Origin: Nucisporomicrobium flavum
GTDB lineage: Bacteria; Actinomycetota; Actinomycetes; Mycobacteriales; Micromonosporaceae
Length of the DNA stretch: 64,000 nucleotides
Assembly (NCBI RefSeq): GCF_016464385.1
Contig: NZ_JADMLH010000005.1
Location: forward strand, 186,001 to 250,000
Direction: 5' to 3'
Both the position numbers and the translations under genes were made by a program. The notes beneath the pieces are model-generated. The model did not search any database and was not told the DNA's origin. It saw only the letters and a list, made by a program, of their open reading frames with translations. Below are positions 34,297 through 42,173 of the stretch, in pieces (within the stretch, counting starts at the first letter, position 1; every line of letters starts with the position of its first letter).

Positions 34297-35910
34297 TCAG
34301 ACGGTCAGCTCGAAGCCCTCGTAGCCCTTGGCGGCGACCTCGTCGCACTTCTTCCGGTACTCGCCCACACCGCCGGCGTACGGCATGAAAACGCGCGGCT
34401 TGCCGGGGACATTGGCGCCCATGTACCAGGAATTCGCCTTCGGATAGAGGGTGTAACTCGCGATCTCGTTGACGTGGTCCACCCAGGCGTCCTGCGCCTG
34501 GCGAGCCGGCTCGATCACCCGCAGCCCCTGCTCCCGCAGATGCGCGATGGCGTCGGTCACCCAGTCGACGTGCTGCTCGATCGACACCACCATGTTCGAG
34601 AGCACGGACGGACTGCCCGGCCCCGTGATCATGAAGAAGTTCGGGAACCCGGCGGTGCCGATGCCCAGATAGGTCCGCGGCCCCGCGCTCCATGTCTCCT
34701 TCAGCGACAACCCGTCCCGCCCCCGGATGTCCACGTTGGTGAGGGCGCCGGTCATCGCGTCGAAACCGGTGGCGTACACGATCGCGTCGAATTCGTACTC
34801 CCGCTCCGAGGTCCTGATCCCCTTCTCGGTGACCTCGACCAACGGCGTGCGCCGCAGATTCACCAGATGCACGTTCGGCCGGTTGTACGTCTCGTAGTAA
34901 TTCGTGTCCAGGCACGGCCGCTTCGTCCCGACCGGATAGTCCGGGCTCAGATCGTCGGCCACCTGCGGGTCGGCGACGATGTCGTGGATCTTGCGGTGGA
35001 TCCACCGCTTCGCGGTGTCGTTGGCGGCCTGGTCAACGGCCAGATCCTTGTACGCGGTCAGCAGGTTCACCAGGCTCCCGCTCTCCCACGCCACCTCGTA
35101 CGCCGCATCCCGCTCGGCATCGGACACCTCGAGCGCGGACATCGTGGGAACCGGCGTCGGCACCCCGAAACCGGACTCCCGCTGAGCCTGCCGGAACTTG
35201 CGATAGTTCAGCTTCATCGTCTTGACCTCGTCGGGCCGCAACCGCCGATTCCGCGCCGGCAACGAGTACGCAGCGGTCCGCTGGAACACGGTCAGATCCG
35301 CGGCCTGCTCGGCGATCACCGGAATGGACTGCACCCCCGAGGAGCCGGTCCCGATGATCCCCACCCGCAGCCCGGAGAAATCGACACCCTCATGCGGCCA
35401 GTGCGCCGTGTGGTACGTCGCGCCCTTGAAGGTCTCCAGGCCGGGAATCTCCGGCATCTTCGACGCGGACAGGCATCCAGTGGCCATCACCAGGAACCGC
35501 GCGGTGACGGCATCCTCATGCTCGGTACGGACCAGCCACGACTTCTGCCCCTCATCCCAGGTGGCGGCGCTGACCCGCGTACGGAACACAATGTCCTTCC
35601 GAAGGTCGAACCGATCAGCGACGTGGCGCGCATACCTGAGAATCTCCGGCTGCGTCGGGTAACGCTCCTGCCACTCGTACTCCTGCTCGAGCTCATCGGA
35701 GAAGGAGTACGAGTAGGCAAGGCTCTCGACGTCGACGCGAGCACCCGGGTAGCGATTCCAGTACCAGGTCCCGCCGACATCGGCGCCGGCCTCGAAAACA
35801 ACGGCGGTAAGATCGAGTTCCCGCAACTTGTGCAGCAGATACATACCGGAGAACCCCGCGCCGACGATCACGACGTCGACGGAGGGCGGAACGGTACGGG
35901 GGTGGCTCAT
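34297..35910 (-). CDS. Type I Baeyer-Villiger monooxygenase
   Basis: 537 residues. Two Rossmann motifs (GAGFSG, residues 17-22, FAD; GTGSSG, 187-192, NADPH) flank the type I BVMO fingerprint F-K-G-A-T-Y-H-T-A-H-W-P (161-172). GGTWYWNRYPGARVD is also typical of the cyclohexanone/phenylacetone monooxygenase group. It inserts oxygen next to a ketone carbonyl using NADPH and O2. The substrate cannot be predicted. First gene of the operon with the esterase; no regulator is adjacent. Confidence 0.92.
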   Translation of the reverse strand: MSHPRTVPPSVDVVIVGAGFSGMYLLHKLRELDLTAVVFEAGADVGGTWYWNRYPGARVDVESLAYSYSFSDELEQEYEWQERYPTQPEILRYARHVADRFDLRKDIVFRTRVSAATWDEGQKSWLVRTEHEDAVTARFLVMATGCLSASKMPEIPGLETFKGATYHTAHWPHEGVDFSGLRVGIIGTGSSGVQSIPVIAEQAADLTVFQRTAAYSLPARNRRLRPDEVKTMKLNYRKFRQAQRESGFGVPTPVPTMSALEVSDAERDAAYEVAWESGSLVNLLTAYKDLAVDQAANDTAKRWIHRKIHDIVADPQVADDLSPDYPVGTKRPCLDTNYYETYNRPNVHLVNLRRTPLVEVTEKGIRTSEREYEFDAIVYATGFDAMTGALTNVDIRGRDGLSLKETWSAGPRTYLGIGTAGFPNFFMITGPGSPSVLSNMVVSIEQHVDWVTDAIAHLREQGLRVIEPARQAQDAWVDHVNEIASYTLYPKANSWYMGANVPGKPRVFMPYAGGVGEYRKKCDEVAAKGYEGFELTV

Positions 35911-35982
35911 GACGGCCTCCTGGGATGGGTCTGCTTCGGCTGGCGGGTGGGTACGGCCCGCCTTCGCTTTCTTCCGGGTTTG

Positions 35983-36117
35983 GTTGCGCTCAGGCCTCGC
36001 CCCGAACGGCCTTTTCTTGGCGCCGGCCTTTCGGTGCGCCGGCTAGTTCGTTGCACGGGGCTATTGGTTGCACCGTGCCCTTGTCGCACCGGGGCTTTTG
36101 TTGCGCTCAGGCCTCGC
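35983..36117. repeat. 18-bp direct repeat pair plus short tandem repeat
   Basis: GTTGCGCTCAGGCCTCGC occurs at 35983-36000 and again at 36100-36117. Directly after the second copy, TCGCTGCTGGCCCTTTT is tandemly duplicated (about 36113-36149). Origin unknown; might be remains of a duplicated element. Confidence 0.7.
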
Positions 36118-36585
36118 TGCTGGCCCTTTTCTCGCTGCTGGCCCTTTTGTTGCGCTCGGCCGCAACCGGGCGCCCGGCGCCCGGCGGCTCACTAGGGGGT
36201 GTAGGACCGCGATGCTGGTCGGCACGCGGCCGTCTCGAGGGATACGCGTCGCCGCCGCTCGTCCGGCCGGTCGAGGGCGGGAACGCAGATCTTCGGCACT
36301 CGGTAGCTCGACAACTGGAAGGACTGGGCAAAGCCGGTGGGGAGCCGGCATGAACAGGCGCCTGTACGGCCACCGCACCCCGATCTCACCGACCGCCCCG
36401 GGAGATCGAAGGGCGACGCGGAATGAGTGGCCTGCACCACAACATAGGATGCATTCTCCATCCGGTCAACGTTTCCGCCCGGTAAAACCCCAGCTCAAGA
36501 TCCCTTTCCCTCACCCGCCAGCGTCCCGACCCGTCGCCGCACCGCCCTGCCCTGTCCTGCCCCTGCCCCTGCCCTGCCAGCGTGC

Positions 36586-36640
36586 CGCCCCGCCACCCGG
36601 TGGCCGCCCGCCCCGCCACCCGGTGGCCGCCCGCCCCGCC
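36586..36640. repeat. 23-bp GC-rich tandem repeat, about 2.4 copies
   Basis: CGCCCCGCCACCCGGTGG plus CCGCC is repeated head-to-tail at 36586-36608 and 36609-36631, followed by a partial third copy. ACCCGGTGG is itself partly palindromic. Confidence 0.75.
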
Positions 36641-36825
36641 GCACTCCCCCGACCCGGCCGACCCCGGCGGCCCCCACCCACAGGCAAGCCCCACCGGCAC
36701 GCCGAGGGTGGGGTGCATGCAACCCCCCAACGGCGCCGTGTAGAGTTCTCTCCTGTGCGGCCCGCCGGGGCCCACCGACCACGGATGCCAACCGCGGATC
36801 GGCCCGGCAAGGCTGGACAGAGCAG

Positions 36826-36910
36826 GTCCGGGTGGCGGAATGGCAGACGCGCTAGCTTGAGGTGCTAGTGCCCTTTATCGGGCGTGGGGGTTCAAGTCCC
36901 CCCTCGGACA
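36826..36910 (+). tRNA. tRNA-Leu (anticodon GAG)
   Basis: An 85-nt class II tRNA. The acceptor stem GTCCGGG pairs with CTCGGAC with one G-U; the anticodon arm CTAGC-TTGAGGT-GCTAG gives GAG at 36859-36861; a variable arm (TGCCCTTTATCGGGC) and a T arm (GGGGG-TTCAAGT-CCCCC) follow. The discriminator is A and the 3' CCA is not encoded. It would read CUC/CUU codons. tRNA-Leu genes are frequent integration targets, but I found no second copy of its 3' end within the window. Confidence 0.93.
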
Positions 36911-36921
36911 CAAATCCGTAG

Positions 36922-36942
36922 CACCCATGCACAGCATGGGTG
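36922..36942 (+). terminator. Hairpin downstream of tRNA-Leu
   Basis: CACCCATGC-ACA-GCATGGGTG, a 9-bp perfect stem 11 nt beyond the tRNA 3' end, without a long T-tract. Between here and 37213 I see no gene. Confidence 0.65.
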
Positions 36943-37213
36943 TTCATGCGGACATGATAGCCAGCTGAACAGTCGCTGGTTCGTTCGCGGGTTGTTTGTA
37001 AGCAGTAGCGCGGATCGCGCTCCTTACGTTGGTATCTCGTCCATGCGCCTGAGCGGCTATGGCTTTCTTCTGGTGATCGCGCTCACAGCTGCGTCGGCCC
37101 ATCGCCGGTCTCGTCTAGCCCTGTTCGCTTGTGCCGAGTCGTTCTGACCGTTGAAGGTCACGCCAGGTCCGTCCACGGCTCGGACGAGGCTCACCCGCGG
37201 CTAAGGTGCTGGC

Positions 37214-37468
37214 ATGCCTGCCGAGACGCCTGAACAGATCGCGCAGACGTTCCAGGTCAGCGTGGAACTCGTCCTCGCGGGCCGGTTCGACCTCGGCGCG
37301 TACCCGCACCGGCACCTGGTGGTCGCCGCCACCCGCGGTTTCTGGTACTCCCGTCTGGCCCAGGTACTGGCCGCGACGGAGATGCTCACGTCCGCCGGGT
37401 TCGAGCTGGTGCACACCATCGAGTTCGATGCCGGCAATGCGGTGTGCGCCGTGCTGCGGCGCACCTGA
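37214..37468 (+). CDS. Small hypothetical protein
   Basis: 84 residues (MPAETPEQIAQTFQVSVELVLAGRFD), with AAGG about 8 nt upstream of the ATG. It looks like a folded alpha/beta protein (LVVAATRGFWYSRLAQVL, GFELVHTIEFD). No known motif or signal. It precedes the type VII secretion-like block but has its own leader and is separated from it by a regulated promoter. Confidence 0.6.
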   Translation: MPAETPEQIAQTFQVSVELVLAGRFDLGAYPHRHLVVAATRGFWYSRLAQVLAATEMLTSAGFELVHTIEFDAGNAVCAVLRRT

Positions 37469-37481
37469 GCAGCCCGGCCAC

Positions 37482-37503
37482 GTGAGTGACACTCACCTAT
37501 GAT
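37482..37503 (+). promoter_or_regulatory. Promoter with palindromic operator for the YbaB/EspC/W-x-G operon
   Basis: The perfect palindrome GTGAGTG-A-CACTCAC (37482-37496) is followed one base later by TATGAT (37498-37503), a good -10 hexamer, about 30 nt before the GTG of the YbaB-like gene. The palindrome would sit between -35 and -10, the place for a repressor. Confidence 0.6.
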
Positions 37504-37532
37504 GTGAGGGCTTACGCCGCGGGGAGGCTGAT

Positions 37533-38141
37533 GTGAGCGACTACGGCCTGGCACCACTGAACGCGATCGGTGATCCCGAGTCGCTTCGTCGCCGCGCTGA
37601 GGAGGCGATCGCCGGCCTGGAGATTGACATCCGGCCCGGCGCGGCCCTGGAGGGTACTGACCCTTCGAGCTCTGTCTGGGTGAGCGTCAGGCCGGACGGG
37701 GTGGTGGCCGACGTATCGATCAGCCGGCGATGGCATGAACGCATTCCTGCAGACCAGCTCGGTGCGGCGATACTGGCCGCCTACCATCAGGCCGAACACA
37801 AACGTGCCCTCGCCGGCGCCCGCACGACCGATGACGACAACGGCGACTCGGACGCGGCGCCCTCCCCGCTGACGGAAACCGACGATCCCCGCTGGCTCGA
37901 GTTCGTCTGGGAGACCTTGAACGACTCTCGCCGCCGCCTCGCGCAGATGTCAGCGCCCCGGCTCCACGAGGCCGCGGCCGAGGAATGCACCGTCGCCGGG
38001 CCCGCGGGGCTCGTCCGCTTGCGCGTGGTCGGCACATCGGTGCGCGACGTCCTCATCGATGGCGTCCACACCGCCCGGCGAGATCCTGAGGCTCTTGCGG
38101 CCGACGTGCGGTCCGCCTTCGACGGCGTCCGGCGAGGGTGA
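37533..38141 (+). CDS. YbaB/EbfC-like protein of a type VII-like locus
   Basis: 202 residues from a GTG start (GGGGAGG upstream). Two halves each show the YbaB pattern of a strand pair, G-x-V-x-x-V-x-I/L, then a helix: first SVWVSVRPDGVVADVSISRRWHERIPADQLGAAILAAYHQA, second LVRLRVVGTSVRDVLIDGVHTARRDPEALAADVRSAFDGV. Actinomycetes often place such divergent YbaB relatives before genes for EspC/WXG100-type proteins. A regulatory or structural role in that system is an inference. The linker is acidic (TTDDDNGDSD). Confidence 0.7.
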   Translation: MSDYGLAPLNAIGDPESLRRRAEEAIAGLEIDIRPGAALEGTDPSSSVWVSVRPDGVVADVSISRRWHERIPADQLGAAILAAYHQAEHKRALAGARTTDDDNGDSDAAPSPLTETDDPRWLEFVWETLNDSRRRLAQMSAPRLHEAAAEECTVAGPAGLVRLRVVGTSVRDVLIDGVHTARRDPEALAADVRSAFDGVRRG

Positions 38142-38189
38142 CATCCCACAAGACCCGCCGGCGGCGGGTAGACGAAAGGGGGTTCGTCG

Positions 38190-38540
38190 ATGCCTGGAGC
38201 GGGTGACGAGCAAGTACAGGTTGTGGTCGACGCCGTGCACGCGGAGGCCGGCAAGTGGCGCAAGCTGTCGGGCGACATGGCCGCCGTGCACGCGGATGTC
38301 GTCAGGCTTGAGTTGTATCCGACGGCGTTCTTCTTCGCCGACGTGGTCTCGGTGGAAGGCCACGCGATTGCGTACCGGACTTTTCACGACTGGTATCAGC
38401 AGCTGCTCGGGGATGCCACGACCGAGTTCGGGGAGATCGCCGGCGCGCTGGACAAGTCCGCCGAGGCCTACCGGAACGCCGACACACGCTCGAGTGTCAA
38501 CCTGAAGACCATCTACGGGACCCGGCCGGAGGGCAACTGA
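38190..38540 (+). CDS. EspC-like type VII secretion-associated protein
   Basis: 116 residues, AAAGGGGG upstream. A predicted helical hairpin: VVDAVHAEAGKWRKLSGDMAAVHADV and FHDWYQQLLGDATTEFGEIAGALDKSAEAYRNAD, with the conserved C-terminal A-Y-x-x-x-D of the EspC/DUF2580 group. There is no signal peptide, as expected for ESX substrates. It ends 1 nt before the next gene, so the two are likely exported as a pair, but no EccC/EccD secretion genes are in the window. Confidence 0.72.
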   Translation: MPGAGDEQVQVVVDAVHAEAGKWRKLSGDMAAVHADVVRLELYPTAFFFADVVSVEGHAIAYRTFHDWYQQLLGDATTEFGEIAGALDKSAEAYRNADTRSSVNLKTIYGTRPEGN

Positions 38541-38541
38541 C

Positions 38542-39300
38542 GTGGCACCGGACGTGGACGCCAACGAGGTCGAATCATCCAAGGTCGCCTTGGAGCAGGC
38601 GTTCGACTCGCTGCGCAAGGGCGTCGACTCGTGCGTGGACAACTTCAACCGCATCGTCGAGGGCGTCAACCACTGGTCCTGGCTGATGGGACCGATCCCG
38701 CTGTGGTTCATCCACAACCACCTCGACGACCTGCGCAAAACGCTGACAGAAGCCATCGGGTACGCCGAGAAGGTGCTGCAGGGCGGCGTGCCGGTGTTCT
38801 CGCTGTTCCAGACGAGCATCGACTACCTCAACGCGGCCCAGGGGCCGGTCTCGGACATCTCTTACGACATCAACACTCCGCAGGACGACAACCTCAACGC
38901 GTGGTCGGGTGCCGCGTCCAGTGCGTACAAGCAGAAGCAGGCGGCGCAGAAGAGCGCGACCGACAAGGCGGCCGAGAACGCCGTCGTCATCAGCAAGTGG
39001 CTGTTCGACGTCGGCAAGACCAACGTCGCGTACGCCGTCGAGATCGTGAAGCTGCTCGTCGACGCCGGCATGGAGCTGGTCAACGTGACCGTGGACGCCG
39101 CCTCCATCATCAACATCCAGTTCGCGCTCGACAAGCTCGCCGAGGCCGTGAAGAAGCTGCTCAAGGCCACGGTCGTCCAGTTCGCCGAGCTGGCCAACAA
39201 GTTCGTCGCCACGCTGGGCGACAGCCGGGATCTGCTGGCACGGCGCAACGACCACGGAGCCTTCGAGAACGGGAAGTGGCCGCAAGCCGTCTACCGCTGA
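38542..39300 (+). CDS. W-x-G type VII secretion substrate-like protein
   Basis: 252 residues from a GTG start 1 nt after the EspC-like gene. Predicted entirely helical. The segment NLNAWSGAASSAYKQKQAAQKSA carries the W-S-G turn and the following helix characteristic of WXG100/LXG-type exported proteins. The N-terminal half has a hydrophobic patch (HWSWLMGPIPLWFI) and the C-terminal half a long amphipathic helix rich in Lys/Ala/Val. A toxin domain is not evident. Function inferred only from architecture and operon partner. Confidence 0.72.
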   Translation: MAPDVDANEVESSKVALEQAFDSLRKGVDSCVDNFNRIVEGVNHWSWLMGPIPLWFIHNHLDDLRKTLTEAIGYAEKVLQGGVPVFSLFQTSIDYLNAAQGPVSDISYDINTPQDDNLNAWSGAASSAYKQKQAAQKSATDKAAENAVVISKWLFDVGKTNVAYAVEIVKLLVDAGMELVNVTVDAASIINIQFALDKLAEAVKKLLKATVVQFAELANKFVATLGDSRDLLARRNDHGAFENGKWPQAVYR

Positions 39301-39316
39301 CCCGCCCCGCGAACGC

Positions 39317-39961
39317 TCACCGCAGGGCGGCCACGACTTGATCGGCGAGCACGCCGGCGTCCGGCGCCACGCGATCGAGCAGATAACGCGACAGGCCGTC
39401 GAGATCGTCGGCCGCATCGGTGGGTGGCCGCACCACAACCGTCACGACCGCGTTGTCGGCCAGCACCGTCCGCGACAGCGAACCGGTCGGCGCGTACGCG
39501 GCGGCGAAACCCTGGCTCTGATCGGCGACCGCGACGTGCGCGGAGGGCCGCGCGGCGTCCCGGTCTGCCTCGGCGCGAAGCCCGTCGTAGAAATGACGCG
39601 CGTTGCCGGCCCCGCTACCGGCCGGGGCGAAACCGTTGGGATAGAGCGACACGCTCACGCTGACCGACGGCCGTGCATCTGCAGACGCCCACAGGCAGTC
39701 GATCGTCGTCACGCCCGGCACCGGAGCTTCGGCTGAGGCGGATACATCGGGCCTGCCCTTGCCCGCAGCGTTGTACCGGCTCGCCTCGGCGCCGTCGAAC
39801 GTGGGACAACCACCGTCCACAGCGCTGTACCGCGCTGCAGGGCCCAATTGAGATGTGGAGGGCGTTGGCTCCGGGGCCGGATGGGCGCTGTCACAGCCTG
39901 AGGTGCCCACGACTGCGCCGACGAGGGCGGCGCCGTACAGCGTCCATCGGGCTCGCCACAT
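39317..39961 (-). CDS. Lipoprotein, hypothetical
   Basis: 214 residues: MWRARWTLYGAALVGAVVGTSGC gives a lipobox G-T-S-G-C. The mature part has a paired CPTF...DCLW cysteine pattern, followed by VSVSVSLYPNGF and an alpha/beta tail, reminiscent of actinobacterial DUF3558-type lipoproteins, although I cannot confirm the family. It lies convergent to the W-x-G gene. It is the last gene before the integrase and probably marks the chromosomal side of the accessory region. Confidence 0.75.
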   Translation of the reverse strand: MWRARWTLYGAALVGAVVGTSGCDSAHPAPEPTPSTSQLGPAARYSAVDGGCPTFDGAEASRYNAAGKGRPDVSASAEAPVPGVTTIDCLWASADARPSVSVSVSLYPNGFAPAGSGAGNARHFYDGLRAEADRDAARPSAHVAVADQSQGFAAAYAPTGSLSRTVLADNAVVTVVVRPPTDAADDLDGLSRYLLDRVAPDAGVLADQVVAALR

Positions 39962-40015
39962 GCGCCGAGATTAACTCAGCCTGCAGGCTCCAGGACCGGG
40001 TTGGTCGCCTGCACG

Positions 40016-41122
40016 CTATTGATGCGCCTCGACCCGGTGCGCTTGAACCAGCGTGTTGGACCAGTGGCCAGCACGGCTTCCAGCGTGCGTTCGGTCCGTC
40101 TCCGCCAGTGGATGGGGTTCGCCGGTGAGGGCGGCGAGGGCTTGGGCTACTTCCTGCAGGGTGGCTTTGACGTAGGTGGCTGTGGTGCCTCCGTCGCCGG
40201 CGCTGGCGTGGCCAGCGAAGGCGCGGGCGGTCGCGTAGGAGATGTGCCGTTCGACCCAGGTGAGCGTGGTGTGGCGTAGCCAGTGGGCGCTGACCTGTTG
40301 GGATGCGACCCATGGCAGGTGCTTGCCGATGCGCTGCCACAGGTAGTCGTAGCGGCGTCGGCCGACGGGGCGGCCGTTGCGGTAGCGCAGGAGCTGGCTT
40401 GTTGGGTTGCCGTCGCCGCGGTGGTCGAAGTGGGTGATCAGGGCAGCGTTGAGGGTGGGCGAGATGGGTTGCCAGCGTTGGGTCTGGCCTTTCTCGTGCA
40501 GGAGCACGAGGCACTGTTGCGTGTCGAGGTCTTGGCGTCTGATGCTGAGCGCTCCCGCACGGCGGCATGCGGTTTCGAGGTGCAGCCGCAGTATTAGCAG
40601 GTCGAGATCGGGGTCGTTGCCGGTTTCACGGGTGACGGTGAAGATTGCGGAGAGCGCTGGTTCGGGTAGCGCTTGGCGCAAGCTTTGCTGACGGCGTGGT
40701 TTGGGTACGCGGGCCGCGGGGTTGTGGTCCGGGGAGATCAGTCGGTCGTCGACGGCGTAACGGTAGATGCAGCGCAGGGCGGCGATGAGGTGTTCGGCGG
40801 CGGAGGCGCCGCCGCGGTGGCTGCGGCGGATGACGGCGTGTGCACGGGCTTCTTCAGCGAGGTGTCTGATCTCTGAGGGTTTCAGTTCGTCGAGGTGGCG
40901 ACTCCCCCACTGCGCGAGGATCCGCTGCCAGTAAGTGTCGTATAGGCGGCGGGTGCTGGCGGAGAGCCCGGCGGCGACGTGAGGGATGTACTCGGCGAAG
41001 GTCGGCACCGGTCGTGGGGTGTGTGGGGCTTTGCCGGTGAGCTGGTCAGTGGTGATGTTGAGCTGGGCCATGAGGGCCGTAACCAGGGCGATGTTGGTGG
41101 AGTTGATGTCGGGCTGGCTCAT
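40016..41122 (-). CDS. Tyrosine site-specific recombinase (integrase)
   Basis: 368 residues from MSQPDINSTNIALVTAL. A SAM-like N-terminal DNA-binding domain (FAEYIPHVAAGLSASTRRLYDTYWQRILAQWG) precedes the catalytic domain, whose residues are intact: R in HLETACRRAGALSIR, K in LLHEKGQTQRW, the H-x-L-R-H box in SAHWLRHTTLTW, the H of FAGHAS, and the tyrosine in TTATYVKATL. Its ATG overlaps the stop of the AbrB-like gene (ATGA). This is probably the integrase of the accessory region, although no att site was found. The final 45 residues (HPLAETDRTHAG...) are an unusual tail. Confidence 0.92.
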   Translation of the reverse strand: MSQPDINSTNIALVTALMAQLNITTDQLTGKAPHTPRPVPTFAEYIPHVAAGLSASTRRLYDTYWQRILAQWGSRHLDELKPSEIRHLAEEARAHAVIRRSHRGGASAAEHLIAALRCIYRYAVDDRLISPDHNPAARVPKPRRQQSLRQALPEPALSAIFTVTRETGNDPDLDLLILRLHLETACRRAGALSIRRQDLDTQQCLVLLHEKGQTQRWQPISPTLNAALITHFDHRGDGNPTSQLLRYRNGRPVGRRRYDYLWQRIGKHLPWVASQQVSAHWLRHTTLTWVERHISYATARAFAGHASAGDGGTTATYVKATLQEVAQALAALTGEPHPLAETDRTHAGSRAGHWSNTLVQAHRVEAHQ

Positions 41123-41601
41123 GGCTGTGGCATCTGGGTGTCGGAGTGCTCGCGAAGGATGGCGGTGAGCAGCCCGGGTGGGTAAATCGCGAGGAGTTCG
41201 GTCCGGTGGTCGGTGGACAGGAGCAGGCGATCGCCGGTGGTGATGCCGGCTCGGCGGCGCGTTAGCGCCGGCAAAGTTATGTGCCTTCGCGGATCGACTG
41301 TGCTTTGGGGTGCGGTGCTGGGCGGCGGGTTCTCGGCTGTGCAGCGGCAGGCGGTTATGAGTCCGTCGTTGTCGACTGTGAAGGCGATGGCGTTCCCAGG
41401 CTCCCATGCGAGTTCCTCGACGGTGGGAGAGCTGGCGATTCGGCCATGGGTGTCGATGACAGACATGGCGTAGTGCGCAGGCTGGACGTGGCGGCGGTGC
41501 GCGAGGTCGGGAACGGTGAGACCGGGGACCGCTCGCTGGTGCGGGATGGCGTTGCGCGACACCGCGGGTCGCGGCACTGGGACTTGCGCTTGCTGATACA
41601 A
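41119..41601 (-). CDS. AbrB/MazE/SpoVT-type DNA-binding protein coupled to the integrase
   Basis: 160 residues from a TTG start at 41601 (LYQQAQVPVPRPAVSRNAIPHQRAVPGLTVPDLAHRR) preceded by AAGGGGAG at 8 nt; a later ATG at 41466 (MSVIDTHGRIASS) would cut off the conserved-looking head. The C-terminal SpoVT/AbrB swapped-hairpin reads STVDPRRHITLPALTRRRAGITTGDRLLLSTD. A duplicated first half (MSVIDTHGRIASSPTVEELAWEPGNAIAF) has similar spacing. It is translationally coupled (ATGA) to the integrase and likely regulates it or takes part in element maintenance. Confidence 0.78.
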   Translation of the reverse strand: MYQQAQVPVPRPAVSRNAIPHQRAVPGLTVPDLAHRRHVQPAHYAMSVIDTHGRIASSPTVEELAWEPGNAIAFTVDNDGLITACRCTAENPPPSTAPQSTVDPRRHITLPALTRRRAGITTGDRLLLSTDHRTELLAIYPPGLLTAILREHSDTQMPQP

Positions 41602-42173
41602 GGGCTCAACTCCCCTTCGGGCCGGTTCCACGCTGTTTCCGCCTCGGATTGAGGCGACGCCCTTCGGCTGTGTCCAGCGAACGACGCGAGGACGCGTGCG
41701 TGAAGTTGTCCCGCGTTGCGTGGTGTTGTCTCCCCTTGTCCTCGATCGTTGTCGGCGCGCTGCTTCCACCCCCTTCCGGTGTGGCACGCACCGGGCAAGA
41801 GCTAGCCGCACCACAGCTCGTGAGCCGTCCTAGGATCATCTCTTCGAGTTCTAGCGCTCCGGTGAGCACCGGTAGCGTTATTGCCACCATTGGACGCTCG
41901 CGATCGGCCGCATCAGGACTCGACAAGGCAAACAGCCGAATGCAGATTCGGAGACGGCGTGGTAGCGTTCCGGATGCGACATCTGCCGACGATCTATATT
42001 CCGGCCTGATGCTGGCTTCGAATACCGATCGCTATTCACCGTAGCGGCCCGTACCAGGACCATGAGAATGGGCATGCCTTCTTGCGGTGGCCCCCTTCCC
42101 CTCGTGAGGCCACGGAGCACCACCTCTAGAACGAGCCTTCCTACGCGCCGATGTTTCCAGTGGAGGTGTGAGC
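41602..42173. other. Divergent intergenic region with promoters
   Basis: About 0.57 kb between the AbrB-like/integrase operon and the divergent zinc-ribbon protein gene. It is less GC-rich than its flanks around 41930-42060 and contains TATATT (about 41995), a candidate -10. No ORF in it has a ribosome site plus recognisable protein. Confidence 0.5.

Larger units (their letters stand above)
35911..36825. other. Non-coding, repeat-containing interval before tRNA-Leu
   Basis: No convincing gene in about 0.9 kb. Open frames here lack ribosome sites and are compositional. The left part is T-rich on the plus strand (runs such as GCCCTTTT) and carries direct repeats; the right part is extremely C-rich with a tandem repeat. 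A possible -10 (TAGAGT at 36741-36746) lies 80 nt before the tRNA. Confidence 0.6.

Noticed and set aside
33421..36195. A 924-codon plus-strand open frame across the BVMO and esterase genes
   Set aside because: Antisense to two clearly recognisable genes, with low-complexity His/Arg/Val-rich translation.
36061..36810. Several short minus-strand ORFs before the tRNA
   Set aside because: They lie in C-rich repeat DNA, have no ribosome sites, and translate to Gly/Arg-rich low-complexity sequence.
41119..41601. Toxin-antitoxin antitoxin (MazE/VapB)
   Set aside because: The partner gene is an integrase, not a small toxin, and the protein is larger than typical antitoxins.
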